Assembly (NCBI GenBank): GCA_958296115.1
Contig: OY282442.1
Location: forward strand, 778,001 to 842,000
Direction of reading: 5' to 3'
Source: an uncultured Dehalococcoidia bacterium
Lineage (GTDB): Bacteria; Chloroflexota; Dehalococcoidia; Lucifugimonadales; CAJWER01
Length of the DNA: 64,000 bases
Shown: positions 16,829 to 25,083 of the stretch, piece after piece
Position numbering within the stretch: the first letter of the stretch is position 1
Layout: each line of letters begins with the position of its first letter
The notes under the pieces: model-generated
Seen by the model: only the letters and a program-made list of their open reading frames with translations
Databases searched by the model: none
Told to the model about the DNA's origin: nothing
Translations under genes and position numbers: made by a program

Positions 16829-17488
16829 GGCTCCTTTCTGTTGGCGCTCTGGCGGGTTCTAGCCGCTTCTGCGCCTGGCTTATCGCCCTTTCCCTTCGGG
16901 GGAGGGGCGCAGGGCGGGGCGTTTTGCCCTCACCCTGGCCCTTTCCCCCGTGAGGGAGAGGGTACTTGGCGGGTCTTGGGACCCGCGTCCTGTCTACTCC
17001 TGGTTTCTCCCGCTCTCGCGGGAGATGAGTTTGCCTTGCAAGGCAGTGACTCCGGTACTTGCTTCGAGGATGCCGACGTCGATCGCCCGCCGACACTGGG
17101 GGTGCAGCCCCTCCTCTAACTTTCTCGGACGGCTGACGGGCCCTTGCGGGACCGCCTGCGTTTCGCGCTTGGACCTTCCACCCGCCAAGGCGTCGGGCTG
17201 CGCTGGCTACGGTCCTCCCGGTCGTCCGAGAGTCCGCACCTGGAACGGGGGAGACGCATTTGGCACTGCGCCGTCCTGGCGGGACGCCGAAAACACAGAC
17301 CGACCTTCTCGTACCGCGGCTGGTCCCATCCCAACATCAGCGACGGTATGAATGCCCACAAGTTTTGGCAGAACTCAATCTGTGCCCGTTTGGAGTACGC
17401 CCCTTCGAGCCGTCTACCAGACTAGCACGGCTGTTCTCGCGGTGTCAAGGGGCACTATGGGGCAATTTTGGGGCAATTTTCTGGGGAT
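16829..17488 (-). ncRNA. 660-nt conserved element, copy 1: candidate structured RNA
   Basis: This non-coding stretch is the reverse complement of 31243-31899: nearly identical over its central ~450 bp and roughly 80% over the promoter-proximal ~190 bp. On the minus strand it starts with A-tracts and a TTGACA promoter (17419-17448). Downstream hairpins include 17007-17024, a 7-bp stem with GAGA loop, and 16969-16986, a 7-bp stem with CCAA loop, plus the palindrome UGCCUUGCAAGGCA. A 64-codon ORF (16994-17188) is shared by both copies but shows only nonsynonymous differences, arguing against coding. I do not recognise the family; it may be a long non-coding RNA or a mobile element carrying one. 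Confidence 0.5.
17419..17448 (-). promoter_or_regulatory. Promoter of element copy 1
   Basis: On the minus strand TTGACA (17443-17448) and TAGTCT (17419-17424) are 18 bp apart, with TGC before the -10 (extended -10). Upstream, two AAAATTGCCCC units stand 11 bp apart, placing A-tracts on one helical face like an UP element. Copy 2 has the same layout. Confidence 0.6.
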
Positions 17489-17529
17489 TGCCCTGGACAA
17501 GGCGGGCGTCATATTAGATGGACGGGGTA

Positions 17530-19341
17530 CTATGACACCGTCGGCGGCTCGGCGTCCGGGTACACGTCCGCCGACGGCACGACCTCCGGCTCCATCCGCA
17601 GCGGCCCGCGTTCGGCGGCCATGCTCTCGCGCAAGGCCGCCGTCGCCTCCGCGTCCACGTCGCCGCCGGCTGGGGCGAGAACCACCCCATACGCCGACCT
17701 CGCGTGCTCCGGTGTAACCTTCTGCTGCTTCACGTCGGCGAGCACGGCCTCCGGGTCGCGTTCGAGGGGGTCGCCGTAGCCTCCGCCGCCGGGCTGCACC
17801 AGGCGGTACACGTCGCCCTTATGCAGCGTCCGCAGGAACTTGGACGGCAAGACCTCGTTGTCGGAGCCTGGATTCAGCACGTTGAACGACCGGCTGCCGG
17901 GCGAGCCGCCTTGCGTGCCCCAGGGCAGGAACCTGCTGCGGTCCGAGCGTATCTGCAGCGTCGCCTCGTCGTGCAGCAGCTCGAACTCCCGCACCATGCC
18001 GAGCCCGCCCCTGTACGTGCCCGCGCCCGCCGTATCGGGGATGAACCCGTACCGCCTGACCAGCAACGGATGGTTCGCCTCGATAGACTCGATGGGCGTG
18101 TTCGCCATGTTGTGAATGGGCGCCGACGCCCCGTCCGCCCCATCCGCGAACGGACCGCCGCCGCGCGGTCCGTCGTTGTCGAACTCCACGAACACGAACG
18201 CCTTGCCGTCAGGGTCGTAGCCCCCGAAGGATATGCCCACCTCGCCGCCGCCCCACGCCGCCGGCACGCGGTCCGGCAGCGCTTTCGACATCGCCCCGAA
18301 TACGGCGTGGGATACGCGGAAGCCGCCAAGTCCGCGGGCCGCCACGGGCGCGGGATGCTGCGGGTTGACGTAGCAGCCCGGCGGCGCGACGACCTCGAAC
18401 GGACGGAAGAAGCCGGCGTTGGCGGTGATGTCGGGGTTCGTGAGGCTCTTGAAGACGGCGTACACGGCGGATTTGGTGAACGGCAGGTTTGGGTTGATGG
18501 AACCCTTGGCCTGCGGCGACGTGCCCGTGAAGTCCACCAGCATCTCATCGCCCCGGATGGCGACCCTGACCCTGATCTCTATCGGGTCGGGCGAGAAGCC
18601 GTCGTCGTCCACGTAGTCGGAGAACTCCCACTCCCCGTCGGGCAGCGCCTCTATCTCAGCCCTAGTCAGCCGCTCCGTATAGTCAATGATTTCGGTCATG
18701 TAGGTCTTCAGGTCCTCGATGCCGTACTCGTCCAGCAGGCGCAGCGTGTCGCGCTCGCCCTGCTGGACAGCCGCCACCTGAGCCAGCACATCGCCCTGGA
18801 CCATGTCCGGCACGCGCACGTTCTTGGCGATGATGCGCCAGACGGCATCGTTGCGGACGCCCTCCTCGAACAGCTTGATGGGCGGCAGGCGCAGCCCCTC
18901 TTGGTATATTTCCGTGTTGTCGCAGGCGTTGCCGCCGGCCACGCGGCCGCCGATGTCCGTCTGGTGCGCTATCACCGACGTCCAGGCCACCAGCGTTTCG
19001 TTGTAGAACACGGGCTTGAACAGGAAGATGTCCGGCAGGTGGCTTCCCCCCTCGTAGGGGTCGTTGTTGATGAACACGTCGCCGGGCTTCACGTCGTCCC
19101 CGAAGTAGGCGCGGACGGCGTCGAGCGCGGGCTGCATCGCGCCCATGTGCAGGGGCAAAGTGAGGCCCTGCGCCACCTGGTCGCCGGCGGCGTTGAATAT
19201 GGCCGTCGAGAAGTCCATGCCGTCCTTGACCACCGCCGAGCGCGCCGTGCGGACGACGGTGACGGCCATCGTGTCGGCGGCGCTGTACAGGTAGTTCCTG
19301 ATTACGTCGCGCGTTACCGGATCGAGCCCTTCTTCATTCAC
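17530..19341 (-). CDS. hyuB: Hydantoinase B/oxoprolinase-family protein
   Basis: About 603 aa, the HyuB (N-methylhydantoinase B) half of an ATP-dependent hydantoinase or acetone carboxylase-like enzyme. Diagnostic segments are DPVTRDVIRNYLYSAADTMAVTVVRTA, MGAMQPALDAVRAYFGDDVKPGDVFINNDPYEGGSHLPD and the C-terminal RGGLGMVREFELL, QPGGGGYGDPLERDPE. I placed the start at GTG 19341 (VNEEGLDPVTRD) because the frame further upstream contains its promoter and the divergent dinB gene. No hyuA partner is adjacent, which is odd. Confidence 0.88.
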   Translation of the reverse strand: MNEEGLDPVTRDVIRNYLYSAADTMAVTVVRTARSAVVKDGMDFSTAIFNAAGDQVAQGLTLPLHMGAMQPALDAVRAYFGDDVKPGDVFINNDPYEGGSHLPDIFLFKPVFYNETLVAWTSVIAHQTDIGGRVAGGNACDNTEIYQEGLRLPPIKLFEEGVRNDAVWRIIAKNVRVPDMVQGDVLAQVAAVQQGERDTLRLLDEYGIEDLKTYMTEIIDYTERLTRAEIEALPDGEWEFSDYVDDDGFSPDPIEIRVRVAIRGDEMLVDFTGTSPQAKGSINPNLPFTKSAVYAVFKSLTNPDITANAGFFRPFEVVAPPGCYVNPQHPAPVAARGLGGFRVSHAVFGAMSKALPDRVPAAWGGGEVGISFGGYDPDGKAFVFVEFDNDGPRGGGPFADGADGASAPIHNMANTPIESIEANHPLLVRRYGFIPDTAGAGTYRGGLGMVREFELLHDEATLQIRSDRSRFLPWGTQGGSPGSRSFNVLNPGSDNEVLPSKFLRTLHKGDVYRLVQPGGGGYGDPLERDPEAVLADVKQQKVTPEHARSAYGVVLAPAGGDVDAEATAALRESMAAERGPLRMEPEVVPSADVYPDAEPPTVS

Positions 19342-19386
19342 GTATGCCGCCTGCCGCGAATCTAACGCCGCTTCTATGCAAGCGCA

Positions 19387-19415
19387 AGTGTAGTTTCGGA
19401 CAGGCGCGAGGTCAA
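19387..19415 (-). promoter_or_regulatory. Promoter of hyuB
   Basis: On the minus strand TTGACC (19410-19415) and TACACT (19387-19392) are 17 bp apart, about 46 bp upstream of the GTG start at 19341. This supports that start over longer upstream versions. Confidence 0.5.
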
Positions 19416-19451
19416 CAGGTCGGCCAGAGCGGGGGTGGAGGAGCGAACTGA

Positions 19452-19457
19452 TATGAT
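19452..19457 (+). promoter_or_regulatory. -10 element of dinB
   Basis: TATGAT ends 8 bp before the dinB ATG and there is no Shine-Dalgarno sequence, suggesting a leaderless transcript. No LexA-like operator is obvious here. Confidence 0.4.
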
Positions 19458-19465
19458 GCTCGTCT

Positions 19466-20554
19466 ATGGGCGGTATCGCGCATGCTCCAAGACACGTTCT
19501 CCATGCTGACATGGACGCCTTCTTCGCGTCCGTCGAGCAGAGGGAGAATCCCAGCCTGCGCGGCAAGCCCGTGGTCGTGGGCGGCAGCCCGGAAGGGCGC
19601 GGCGTGGTTTCGGCTGCGTCCTACGAAGCGCGGCGCTACGGCGTCCGGTCCGCCATGCCAATGCGAACCGCCCTGGCACGCTGCCCAAGGGCGATCCGGG
19701 TAGCTCCGCACTTCGGCCTGTACGAGGACGTCTCCCGCCAGGTGATGACCATCTTCCGCGAGGAGGCAGACCTCGTAGAGCCGCTCTCGCTCGACGAAGC
19801 ATTCTTGGACGTTACCAGCAGGGTCTCTGGGGAGAATCCTCCCGAGCGGATAGCCGCCAACCTCAAGGCCCGCGTGAAGGCGGAGACCGGCCTGACGCTG
19901 TCTGTGGGCGCTGCCACGAGCAAGGTGGTCGCCAAGATTGCGTCCGACATGGACAAGCCGGACGGCCTCACCATAGCGCCGCCCGGTTCCGAGCGCGCCT
20001 TCCTTGCGCCCCTGCCCGTCGGCAAGCTATGGGGCGTAGGACCGAAGACGGCGGCTCGGCTGAGGTCCGAGGGCATCGAGACCATCGGAGACCTGGCGGC
20101 AAAGCCGGACGACTGGTGGCCGAAGAGGTTCGGCAAGACAGGCGCTTACATGAGCCGGCTCGCCCGCGGACTGGACGACAGCCCGGTCGCTCCGCGCCGG
20201 GAGCGAAAGTCCGTCAGCGCCGAGACGACGGTGGCGAGCGACACCGGCGACCCGGACGCGCTCTACGAGCTCGCCGACCAACTGAGCCAGCGCGTCGGGC
20301 GGCGCCTGGCGAGCGCGGGCCTGAAAGGCCGCACTGTGAAGCTGAAGCTGCGCCTCGCCGACTTCACCACCTTCACGCGCCAGGCCACGCTGCCGGAGCC
20401 TGTGAGCTCGCCAGAAGACATCGCCCTCGCGTCGGCGACGCTCCTCCGGAGCGAGCTGCGCCCGGGCAGAGAGTTCAGGCTCGTCGGAGTCGGCGTGTCA
20501 GGCTTCGACAGGGACGACGACGAGCCGCTTCAGCCCCGGCTCACCGGCCTGTAG
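19466..20554 (+). CDS. dinB: DNA polymerase IV (Y-family)
   Basis: Error-prone translesion polymerase, 362 aa. VLHADMDAFFASVEQRENPSLRGKPVVVGG holds the first catalytic Asp and the steric-gate Phe; VSAASYEARRYGVRSAMP is the fingers motif; VEPLSLDEAFLDVT contains the SLDE metal ligands. GVGPKTAARLRSEGIETIGDLA is the helix-hairpin-helix thumb, and the little-finger domain follows from about residue 245. The C-terminus (DDDEPLQPRLTGL) does not show an obvious clamp-binding QLxLF motif. Confidence 0.95.
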   Translation: MGGIAHAPRHVLHADMDAFFASVEQRENPSLRGKPVVVGGSPEGRGVVSAASYEARRYGVRSAMPMRTALARCPRAIRVAPHFGLYEDVSRQVMTIFREEADLVEPLSLDEAFLDVTSRVSGENPPERIAANLKARVKAETGLTLSVGAATSKVVAKIASDMDKPDGLTIAPPGSERAFLAPLPVGKLWGVGPKTAARLRSEGIETIGDLAAKPDDWWPKRFGKTGAYMSRLARGLDDSPVAPRRERKSVSAETTVASDTGDPDALYELADQLSQRVGRRLASAGLKGRTVKLKLRLADFTTFTRQATLPEPVSSPEDIALASATLLRSELRPGREFRLVGVGVSGFDRDDDEPLQPRLTGL

Positions 20555-20560
20555 CAGGCT

Positions 20561-20602
20561 TCACCCCACCGCAGCGCCGTACTCCAGCGCGGCGTCGCGC
20601 AG
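20561..20602 (+). repeat. 42-bp direct repeat, left copy (truncated soxG tail)
   Basis: Identical over 42 bp to 24475-24516, which encodes the last 13 codons plus stop of soxG. Here it is a detached fragment lying between dinB and the LRR gene. The two copies thus bracket the LRR gene as a target duplication or recombination scar. Confidence 0.9.
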
Positions 20603-20614
20603 GCCGTGCGAGGC

Positions 20615-20644
20615 TTGCGGGTTCGACTGGACCGTGTCTATAGT
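20615..20644 (+). promoter_or_regulatory. Promoter of the LRR gene
   Basis: TTGCGG (20615-20620) and TATAGT (20639-20644) with 18-bp spacing. Start of transcription would fall at about 20651, the A of the chosen ATG, so the message could be leaderless. Confidence 0.45.
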
Positions 20645-20650
20645 TATGCC

Positions 20651-23600
20651 ATGATGGTTCTGCGAATTGGCGAAATGCTCCTCCCCCTTTTATCGGCCCG
20701 GCGCTCTTCGCTGCCTGAACTCTGGCAGACGCATGGCGTTGTTTGGGTTGCTTGCCTTGTGGCGATGCTGGCGCTGTCGGCGTGCAGCCAGCCTGCCCCC
20801 ACACCTACTCCGACCAACACATCCACGCCCACGCCGACCAACACACCCACGCCCACACCGACCAACACACCCACACCTACGCCTACCAGCACACCTATGC
20901 CCACGCCCACGCCTACCAGCACACCTATGCCCACGCCCACGCCTACCAGCACACCTATGCCCACGCCTACGCCTACCAGCACGCCCACGCCCACGCCTAC
21001 CAGCACACCTATGCCCACGCCCACGCCTACCAGCACACCTATGCCCACGCCTACGCCTACCAGCACGCCCACACCTACGCCTACCAGCGCTCCCACGCCC
21101 ACGCCGACCAGCGCTCCCACACCCACGCCGACCAGCACACCTACGCCCACGCCGACCAGCACGCCCACGCCTACCGGTACGAATACGTCGCAGGATAAGG
21201 CCGCGCTGGTGGCGCTCTACAACGCTACCGACGGCGCGAATTGGTGGGGTAACAATAACTGGCTGAGCGATGCGCCAATTGGTAAATGGTACGGCGTCTT
21301 CCTCACCGGTGGCCTGTTGAGCGGCAATCTGGAGCAGTTGGGCCTAGACGGGAACCGGTTGAGGGGTGAGATACCGCCTGAGCTGGGCAGGCTCACAAAC
21401 CTAACAAGGCTGTTCCTCGATGGGAACCAGTTGATCGGCAGTATACCGTTGGAGCTTGGCGGCCTCACAAACCTAGAATTCTTATACCTCAATGATAATT
21501 GGTTGAGCGGTGAGATACCCGCCGAGCTCGGTAACCTCACAAATCTAATAGCGCTGGATCTCTATGATAATCAGTTGAGCGGTGAGATACCCGCCGAGCT
21601 TGGCAATCTCACAAACCTATCAAGGCTGTACCTCAGTGGGAACCAGTTGAGCGGCGAGATACCGTCGTGGCTGAGCAACCTCACGAACCTGAAAGGCTTG
21701 AGTCTCGGTTCAAATCACTTGGACGGCGAGATACCGTCCTGGCTGGGCAGACTCTCGAATCTGACATATCTGAGCCTCTGGCATAACCAGTTGAGCGGCG
21801 AGATACCCGCCGAGCTCGGTAACCTCACAAATCTAATAGAGCTTCACCTCTCGGCAAACCAGTTGAGCGATGAGATACCCACCGAGCTCGGTAACCTCAC
21901 AAACCTATTAGTGCTGCACCTCAATGGGAACCAGTTGAGCGGCGAGATACCCGCCAAGCTCGGCAATCTCACAAACCTAACAAGGCTGTACCTCAATGGG
22001 AACCAGTTGAGCGGTGAGATACCTGCCGAGCTCGGCAATCTCACAAACCTATCAATTCTTGACCTCTCGGATAATCAGTTGAACGGAGAGATACCTGCCG
22101 AGCTCGGCAATCTCACAAACCTAACAATTCTTGACCTCTCGAATAATCAGCTGAGCGGCGAGATACCTCCCGAGCTCGGCAATCTCACAAACCTGACAAC
22201 GCTGAACCTCTGGGGGAATCAGTTGAGCGGTGAGATACCGCCGGAGTTGCGCAACCTCACCAACCTAACAGGTCTGTACCTCAGGCAGGAGAACGAACTG
22301 GTCGGGTGCGTGCCTGGAAGTCTTCGAGCGGTGGAGGATAACGACCTGCCCGAGCTGCCTGTCTGCTCGGAGGTTCCATCGGACAGGGCCGCGCTGGTGG
22401 CGCTCTACAACGCTACCGACGGCGCGAATTGGAGGTACAATGGGAACTGGCTGAGCGACGCGCCAATCGGTAAATGGCACGGCGTCACTATCGATGACAG
22501 AGGGCGCCTCTCTGAACTGATACTCTATGATAACCAGTTGAGCGGTGAGATACCGCCGGAGCTAGGCAGTCTCTTAGATCTAGAAGTCCTATCCCTCAGT
22601 GATAATCAGTTGAGTGGCGAGATACCCGCCGAGCTCGGCAATCTCACAAATCTAATAGGGCTGCGCCTCTCGGCAAACCAGTTGAGCGGCAAGATACCGC
22701 CGGAGCTGGGCAGGCTCATAGATCTAGAAGTCCTATCCCTCAGTGATAATCACTTGGACGAGATGCCGTCCTGGCTGGGCAGACTCTCGAATCTAATATG
22801 GCTGGACCTCTCGGCAAACCAGTTGAGCGGCGAGATACCCGCCGAGCTCGATTACCTCACAAATCTAATAGGGCTGGACCTCTCGGCAAACCAGTTGAGT
22901 GGCGAGATACCCGCCGAGCTCGGCAACCTCACAAACCTATCAGTGCTGTACCTCAATGGGAACCAGCTGAGCGGTGAGATACCGCCGGAGCTGATCAGCC
23001 TTGCCAACTTAGAAAAGTTGTACCTAGCGCAGAATGACGACCTGACCGGGTGTGTGCCTGGAAGTTTTCGAGCGGTGGAGGATAACGACCTGCACAAGCT
23101 CGGGCTGCCTTTCTGCCCGGCGGGTTCATCGGACAGGGCCGCACTGGTGGCGCTCTACATCGCTACCAACGGCGCGCATTGGATGAACAATGAGAACTGG
23201 CTGAGCCACGCGCCAATCGGTGAATGGCACGGCGTCACTATAGATGACAGAGGGCGCCTCTCTAGACTGATACTCTATGATAACCAGTTGAGCGGTGAGA
23301 TACCGCCGGAGCTAGGCAGTCTCATAGATCTAGAAGTCCTATCCCTCAGTGATAATCAGTTGAGCGGTAAGATGCCTGCCGAACTCGGCAATCTCACAAA
23401 TCTAATAGGACTGTACCTCGGTGGTAATCAGTTGAGCGGCGAGATACCTACCGAGCTCGGCAATCTCACCAACCTGACAACGCTGAACCTCTCGATTAAT
23501 CAGTTGAACGGCGAGATACCGCCGGAGCTCGGCAATCTCACAAATCTAATAGAGTTGTACCTCAATGATAACCAGTTGAGCGGCGAGATACCTACCGAGC

Positions 23601-24448
23601 TCGGCAATCTCACAAACCTGACAACGCTGAACCTCTCGATTAATCAGTTGAACGGCGAGATACCGCCGGAGCTCGGCAATCTCACAAACCTATCAATTCT
23701 TGACCTCAATGATAACCAGTTGAGCGGTGAGATACCGCCTGAGCTAGGCAGTCTCTTAGATCTAGTATCCCTGTCCCTCAGTGATAATCACTTGGACGGC
23801 GAGATACCGTCCTGGCTGGGCAGACTCTCGAATCTGACATATCTGGACCTCTCGGCAAACCAGTTGAGTGGCGAGATGCCTGCCGAACTCGGTAACCTCA
23901 CAAATCTAGCAAGGCTGTACCTCGATGGGAACCAGTTGAGCGGTGAGATACCGCCTGAGCTGGGCAGGCTCACAAACCTGACAAGGCTGTACCTCGATGG
24001 GAACCAGTTGAGCGGTGAGATACCGCCTGAGCTAGGCAGACTCTTGAATCTGACATATCTGAACCTCTCGGCAAACCAGTTGAGCGGCGAGATACCCGCC
24101 GAGCTCGGTAACCTCACAAATCTAATATATCTGTACCTCATTGTGAACCAGTTGAGCGGTGAGATACCCCCCGAGCTCAGCAATCTCACAAATCTAACAT
24201 GGCTGTCCCTCTCGGCAAACCAGTTGAGCGGTGAGATACCCGCCGAACTCAGCAATCTCACAAATCTAACAAGCCTGTACCTCAATGGGAACCAGTTGAG
24301 CGGTGAGATACCGCCTGAGTTGGGCAGTCTCGCCAACTTGCAAGGGTTGTTCCTAGCGCAGAATGACGGCTTGACCGGATGCGTGCCATCGGAGCTGCGA
24401 GACGTGGCGCATAATGACTTTTCGGAGCTTGGCTTGCCGTTCTGTTGA
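20651..24448 (+). CDS. Giant leucine-rich-repeat lipoprotein with TPTP stalk
   Basis: About 1265 aa. The signal peptide ends in the lipobox ALSACSQ, followed by a ~120-residue [14 protein letters not shown] stalk (nt 20803-21172). Three LRR arrays follow, each opening with an LRR-capping domain of the type [15 protein letters not shown]...[11 protein letters not shown] and closing with a [15 protein letters not shown]-type cap ending in Cys. They contain 13, 7 and 15 plant-type repeats of 23-24 residues ([20 protein letters not shown]), 35 in all. It is probably a surface-exposed binding or adhesion protein. The DNA is visibly more A+T-rich than its neighbours and flanked by 42-bp direct repeats, suggesting insertion. 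An upstream in-frame start at 20606 is less likely. Confidence 0.88.
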   Translation: MMVLRIGEMLLPLLSARRSSLPELWQTHGVVWVACLVAMLALSACSQPAPTPTPTNTSTPTPTNTPTPTPTNTPTPTPTSTPMPTPTPTSTPMPTPTPTSTPMPTPTPTSTPTPTPTSTPMPTPTPTSTPMPTPTPTSTPTPTPTSAPTPTPTSAPTPTPTSTPTPTPTSTPTPTGTNTSQDKAALVALYNATDGANWWGNNNWLSDAPIGKWYGVFLTGGLLSGNLEQLGLDGNRLRGEIPPELGRLTNLTRLFLDGNQLIGSIPLELGGLTNLEFLYLNDNWLSGEIPAELGNLTNLIALDLYDNQLSGEIPAELGNLTNLSRLYLSGNQLSGEIPSWLSNLTNLKGLSLGSNHLDGEIPSWLGRLSNLTYLSLWHNQLSGEIPAELGNLTNLIELHLSANQLSDEIPTELGNLTNLLVLHLNGNQLSGEIPAKLGNLTNLTRLYLNGNQLSGEIPAELGNLTNLSILDLSDNQLNGEIPAELGNLTNLTILDLSNNQLSGEIPPELGNLTNLTTLNLWGNQLSGEIPPELRNLTNLTGLYLRQENELVGCVPGSLRAVEDNDLPELPVCSEVPSDRAALVALYNATDGANWRYNGNWLSDAPIGKWHGVTIDDRGRLSELILYDNQLSGEIPPELGSLLDLEVLSLSDNQLSGEIPAELGNLTNLIGLRLSANQLSGKIPPELGRLIDLEVLSLSDNHLDEMPSWLGRLSNLIWLDLSANQLSGEIPAELDYLTNLIGLDLSANQLSGEIPAELGNLTNLSVLYLNGNQLSGEIPPELISLANLEKLYLAQNDDLTGCVPGSFRAVEDNDLHKLGLPFCPAGSSDRAALVALYIATNGAHWMNNENWLSHAPIGEWHGVTIDDRGRLSRLILYDNQLSGEIPPELGSLIDLEVLSLSDNQLSGKMPAELGNLTNLIGLYLGGNQLSGEIPTELGNLTNLTTLNLSINQLNGEIPPELGNLTNLIELYLNDNQLSGEIPTELGNLTNLTTLNLSINQLNGEIPPELGNLTNLSILDLNDNQLSGEIPPELGSLLDLVSLSLSDNHLDGEIPSWLGRLSNLTYLDLSANQLSGEMPAELGNLTNLARLYLDGNQLSGEIPPELGRLTNLTRLYLDGNQLSGEIPPELGRLLNLTYLNLSANQLSGEIPAELGNLTNLIYLYLIVNQLSGEIPPELSNLTNLTWLSLSANQLSGEIPAELSNLTNLTSLYLNGNQLSGEIPPELGSLANLQGLFLAQNDGLTGCVPSELRDVAHNDFSELGLPFC
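20803..21172 (+). repeat. Tandem PT-stalk repeat
   Basis: Degenerate 12-, 18- and 24-bp units built on ACGCCCACGCCTACCAGCAC encode (M/T)PTPTPTST. Such arrays expand and contract by slippage, so stalk length probably varies between strains. Confidence 0.85.
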
Positions 24449-24474
24449 GCCGCGGGCCGACATTCAGCAGGGTC

Positions 24475-24516
24475 TCACCCCACCGCAGCGCCGTACTCCA
24501 GCGCGGCGTCGCGCAG
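24475..24516 (+). repeat. 42-bp direct repeat, right copy (soxG 3' end)
   Basis: Identical to 20561-20602. Its first three bases are the soxG stop codon on the minus strand. This is the intact, parental copy. Confidence 0.9.
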
Positions 24517-25083
24517 CCATAGCGCGAGATGCTCCGCGAAGCTGCGGCGGACTACGAGGTCGAAGGACGGCGTGTCGTCCACCCAGCGCAGGGTTACGCC
24601 CACGCCGGCCACCAGCGTCTGGGCGCACTGCCTCTCCCCGAAGGCTCGCGGGTGTAGGTCGAGAGTGCATCCCTTGTCCAGCGCGTCCCGGGCATTGCGG
24701 CCGCTGATATTGATCACGGTCTGTCCGCCGGTGACGTCCGTAACCGACGCGACCGCGCCTTCGAGCGCCGCGTTCAGCGCGTCTTCGACCGCGCCCTGTC
24801 CATCCTGCGGGGTGATTATCAGCCATTCGTCGGGGCCCAGCCAGAGAGCGAGGACCTCCTCGCCGCAGAAGACGGTATTGGGCGCGGCCGGCAGGGCGAA
24901 TCCCAGCGTCCTCTCGACGGCTCCCATGAACTCGCCGTCGGCCGGGTCGCCGCGCAGATTCAGGTGGCCGAGATATGGCCGCTCCGAGATGACGACGCCG
25001 GCCGGTCCGACCGCCTCGTCGTCTTCCGCGCGGGACATGAACGCCGCCAGGGGAGATTGCCGCCGCGCCGTGTTACTCGACAT
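24475..25083 (-). CDS. soxG: Sarcosine oxidase gamma subunit
   Basis: A 202-aa subunit of heterotetrameric sarcosine oxidase. The segment FCGEEVLALWLGPDEWLIITP and SVTDVTGGQTVINISGRNARDALDKGCTLDLHP match the SoxG signature (GxxxxxLGPDEWLL, DLxPxxF). It is last in soxB-D-A-G, and its start overlaps the end of soxA by 11 bp. Its last 13 codons and stop are duplicated beyond the LRR gene. Confidence 0.9.
   Translation of the reverse strand: MSSNTARRQSPLAAFMSRAEDDEAVGPAGVVISERPYLGHLNLRGDPADGEFMGAVERTLGFALPAAPNTVFCGEEVLALWLGPDEWLIITPQDGQGAVEDALNAALEGAVASVTDVTGGQTVINISGRNARDALDKGCTLDLHPRAFGERQCAQTLVAGVGVTLRWVDDTPSFDLVVRRSFAEHLALWLRDAALEYGAAVG

Noticed and set aside
16994-17188. 64-codon ORF inside the 660-nt element as a gene
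   Set aside because: All differences from its copy at 31536-31730 change the amino acid, starts are TTG without a good ribosome site, and hairpins run through it.
16829-17488. Group I or II intron, or rRNA/tRNA, as identity of the element
   Set aside because: No domain V-like hairpin, no intron-encoded protein, no rRNA-like segments, and no flanking exon logic.
17704-19365. 553-codon plus-strand frame opposite hyuB
   Set aside because: Composition-driven shadow; the His/Arg/Val-rich translation matches no family and the minus strand is clear HyuB.
17530-19566. Longer hyuB start at 19566
   Set aside because: It would overlap dinB by ~100 bp and include the hyuB promoter; GTG 19341 matches the family N-terminus.
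20803-24360. CRISPR-like tandem repeats
   Set aside because: The repeats are contiguous, in frame and encode TPTP stalk and LRR units; there are no unique spacers and no cas genes.
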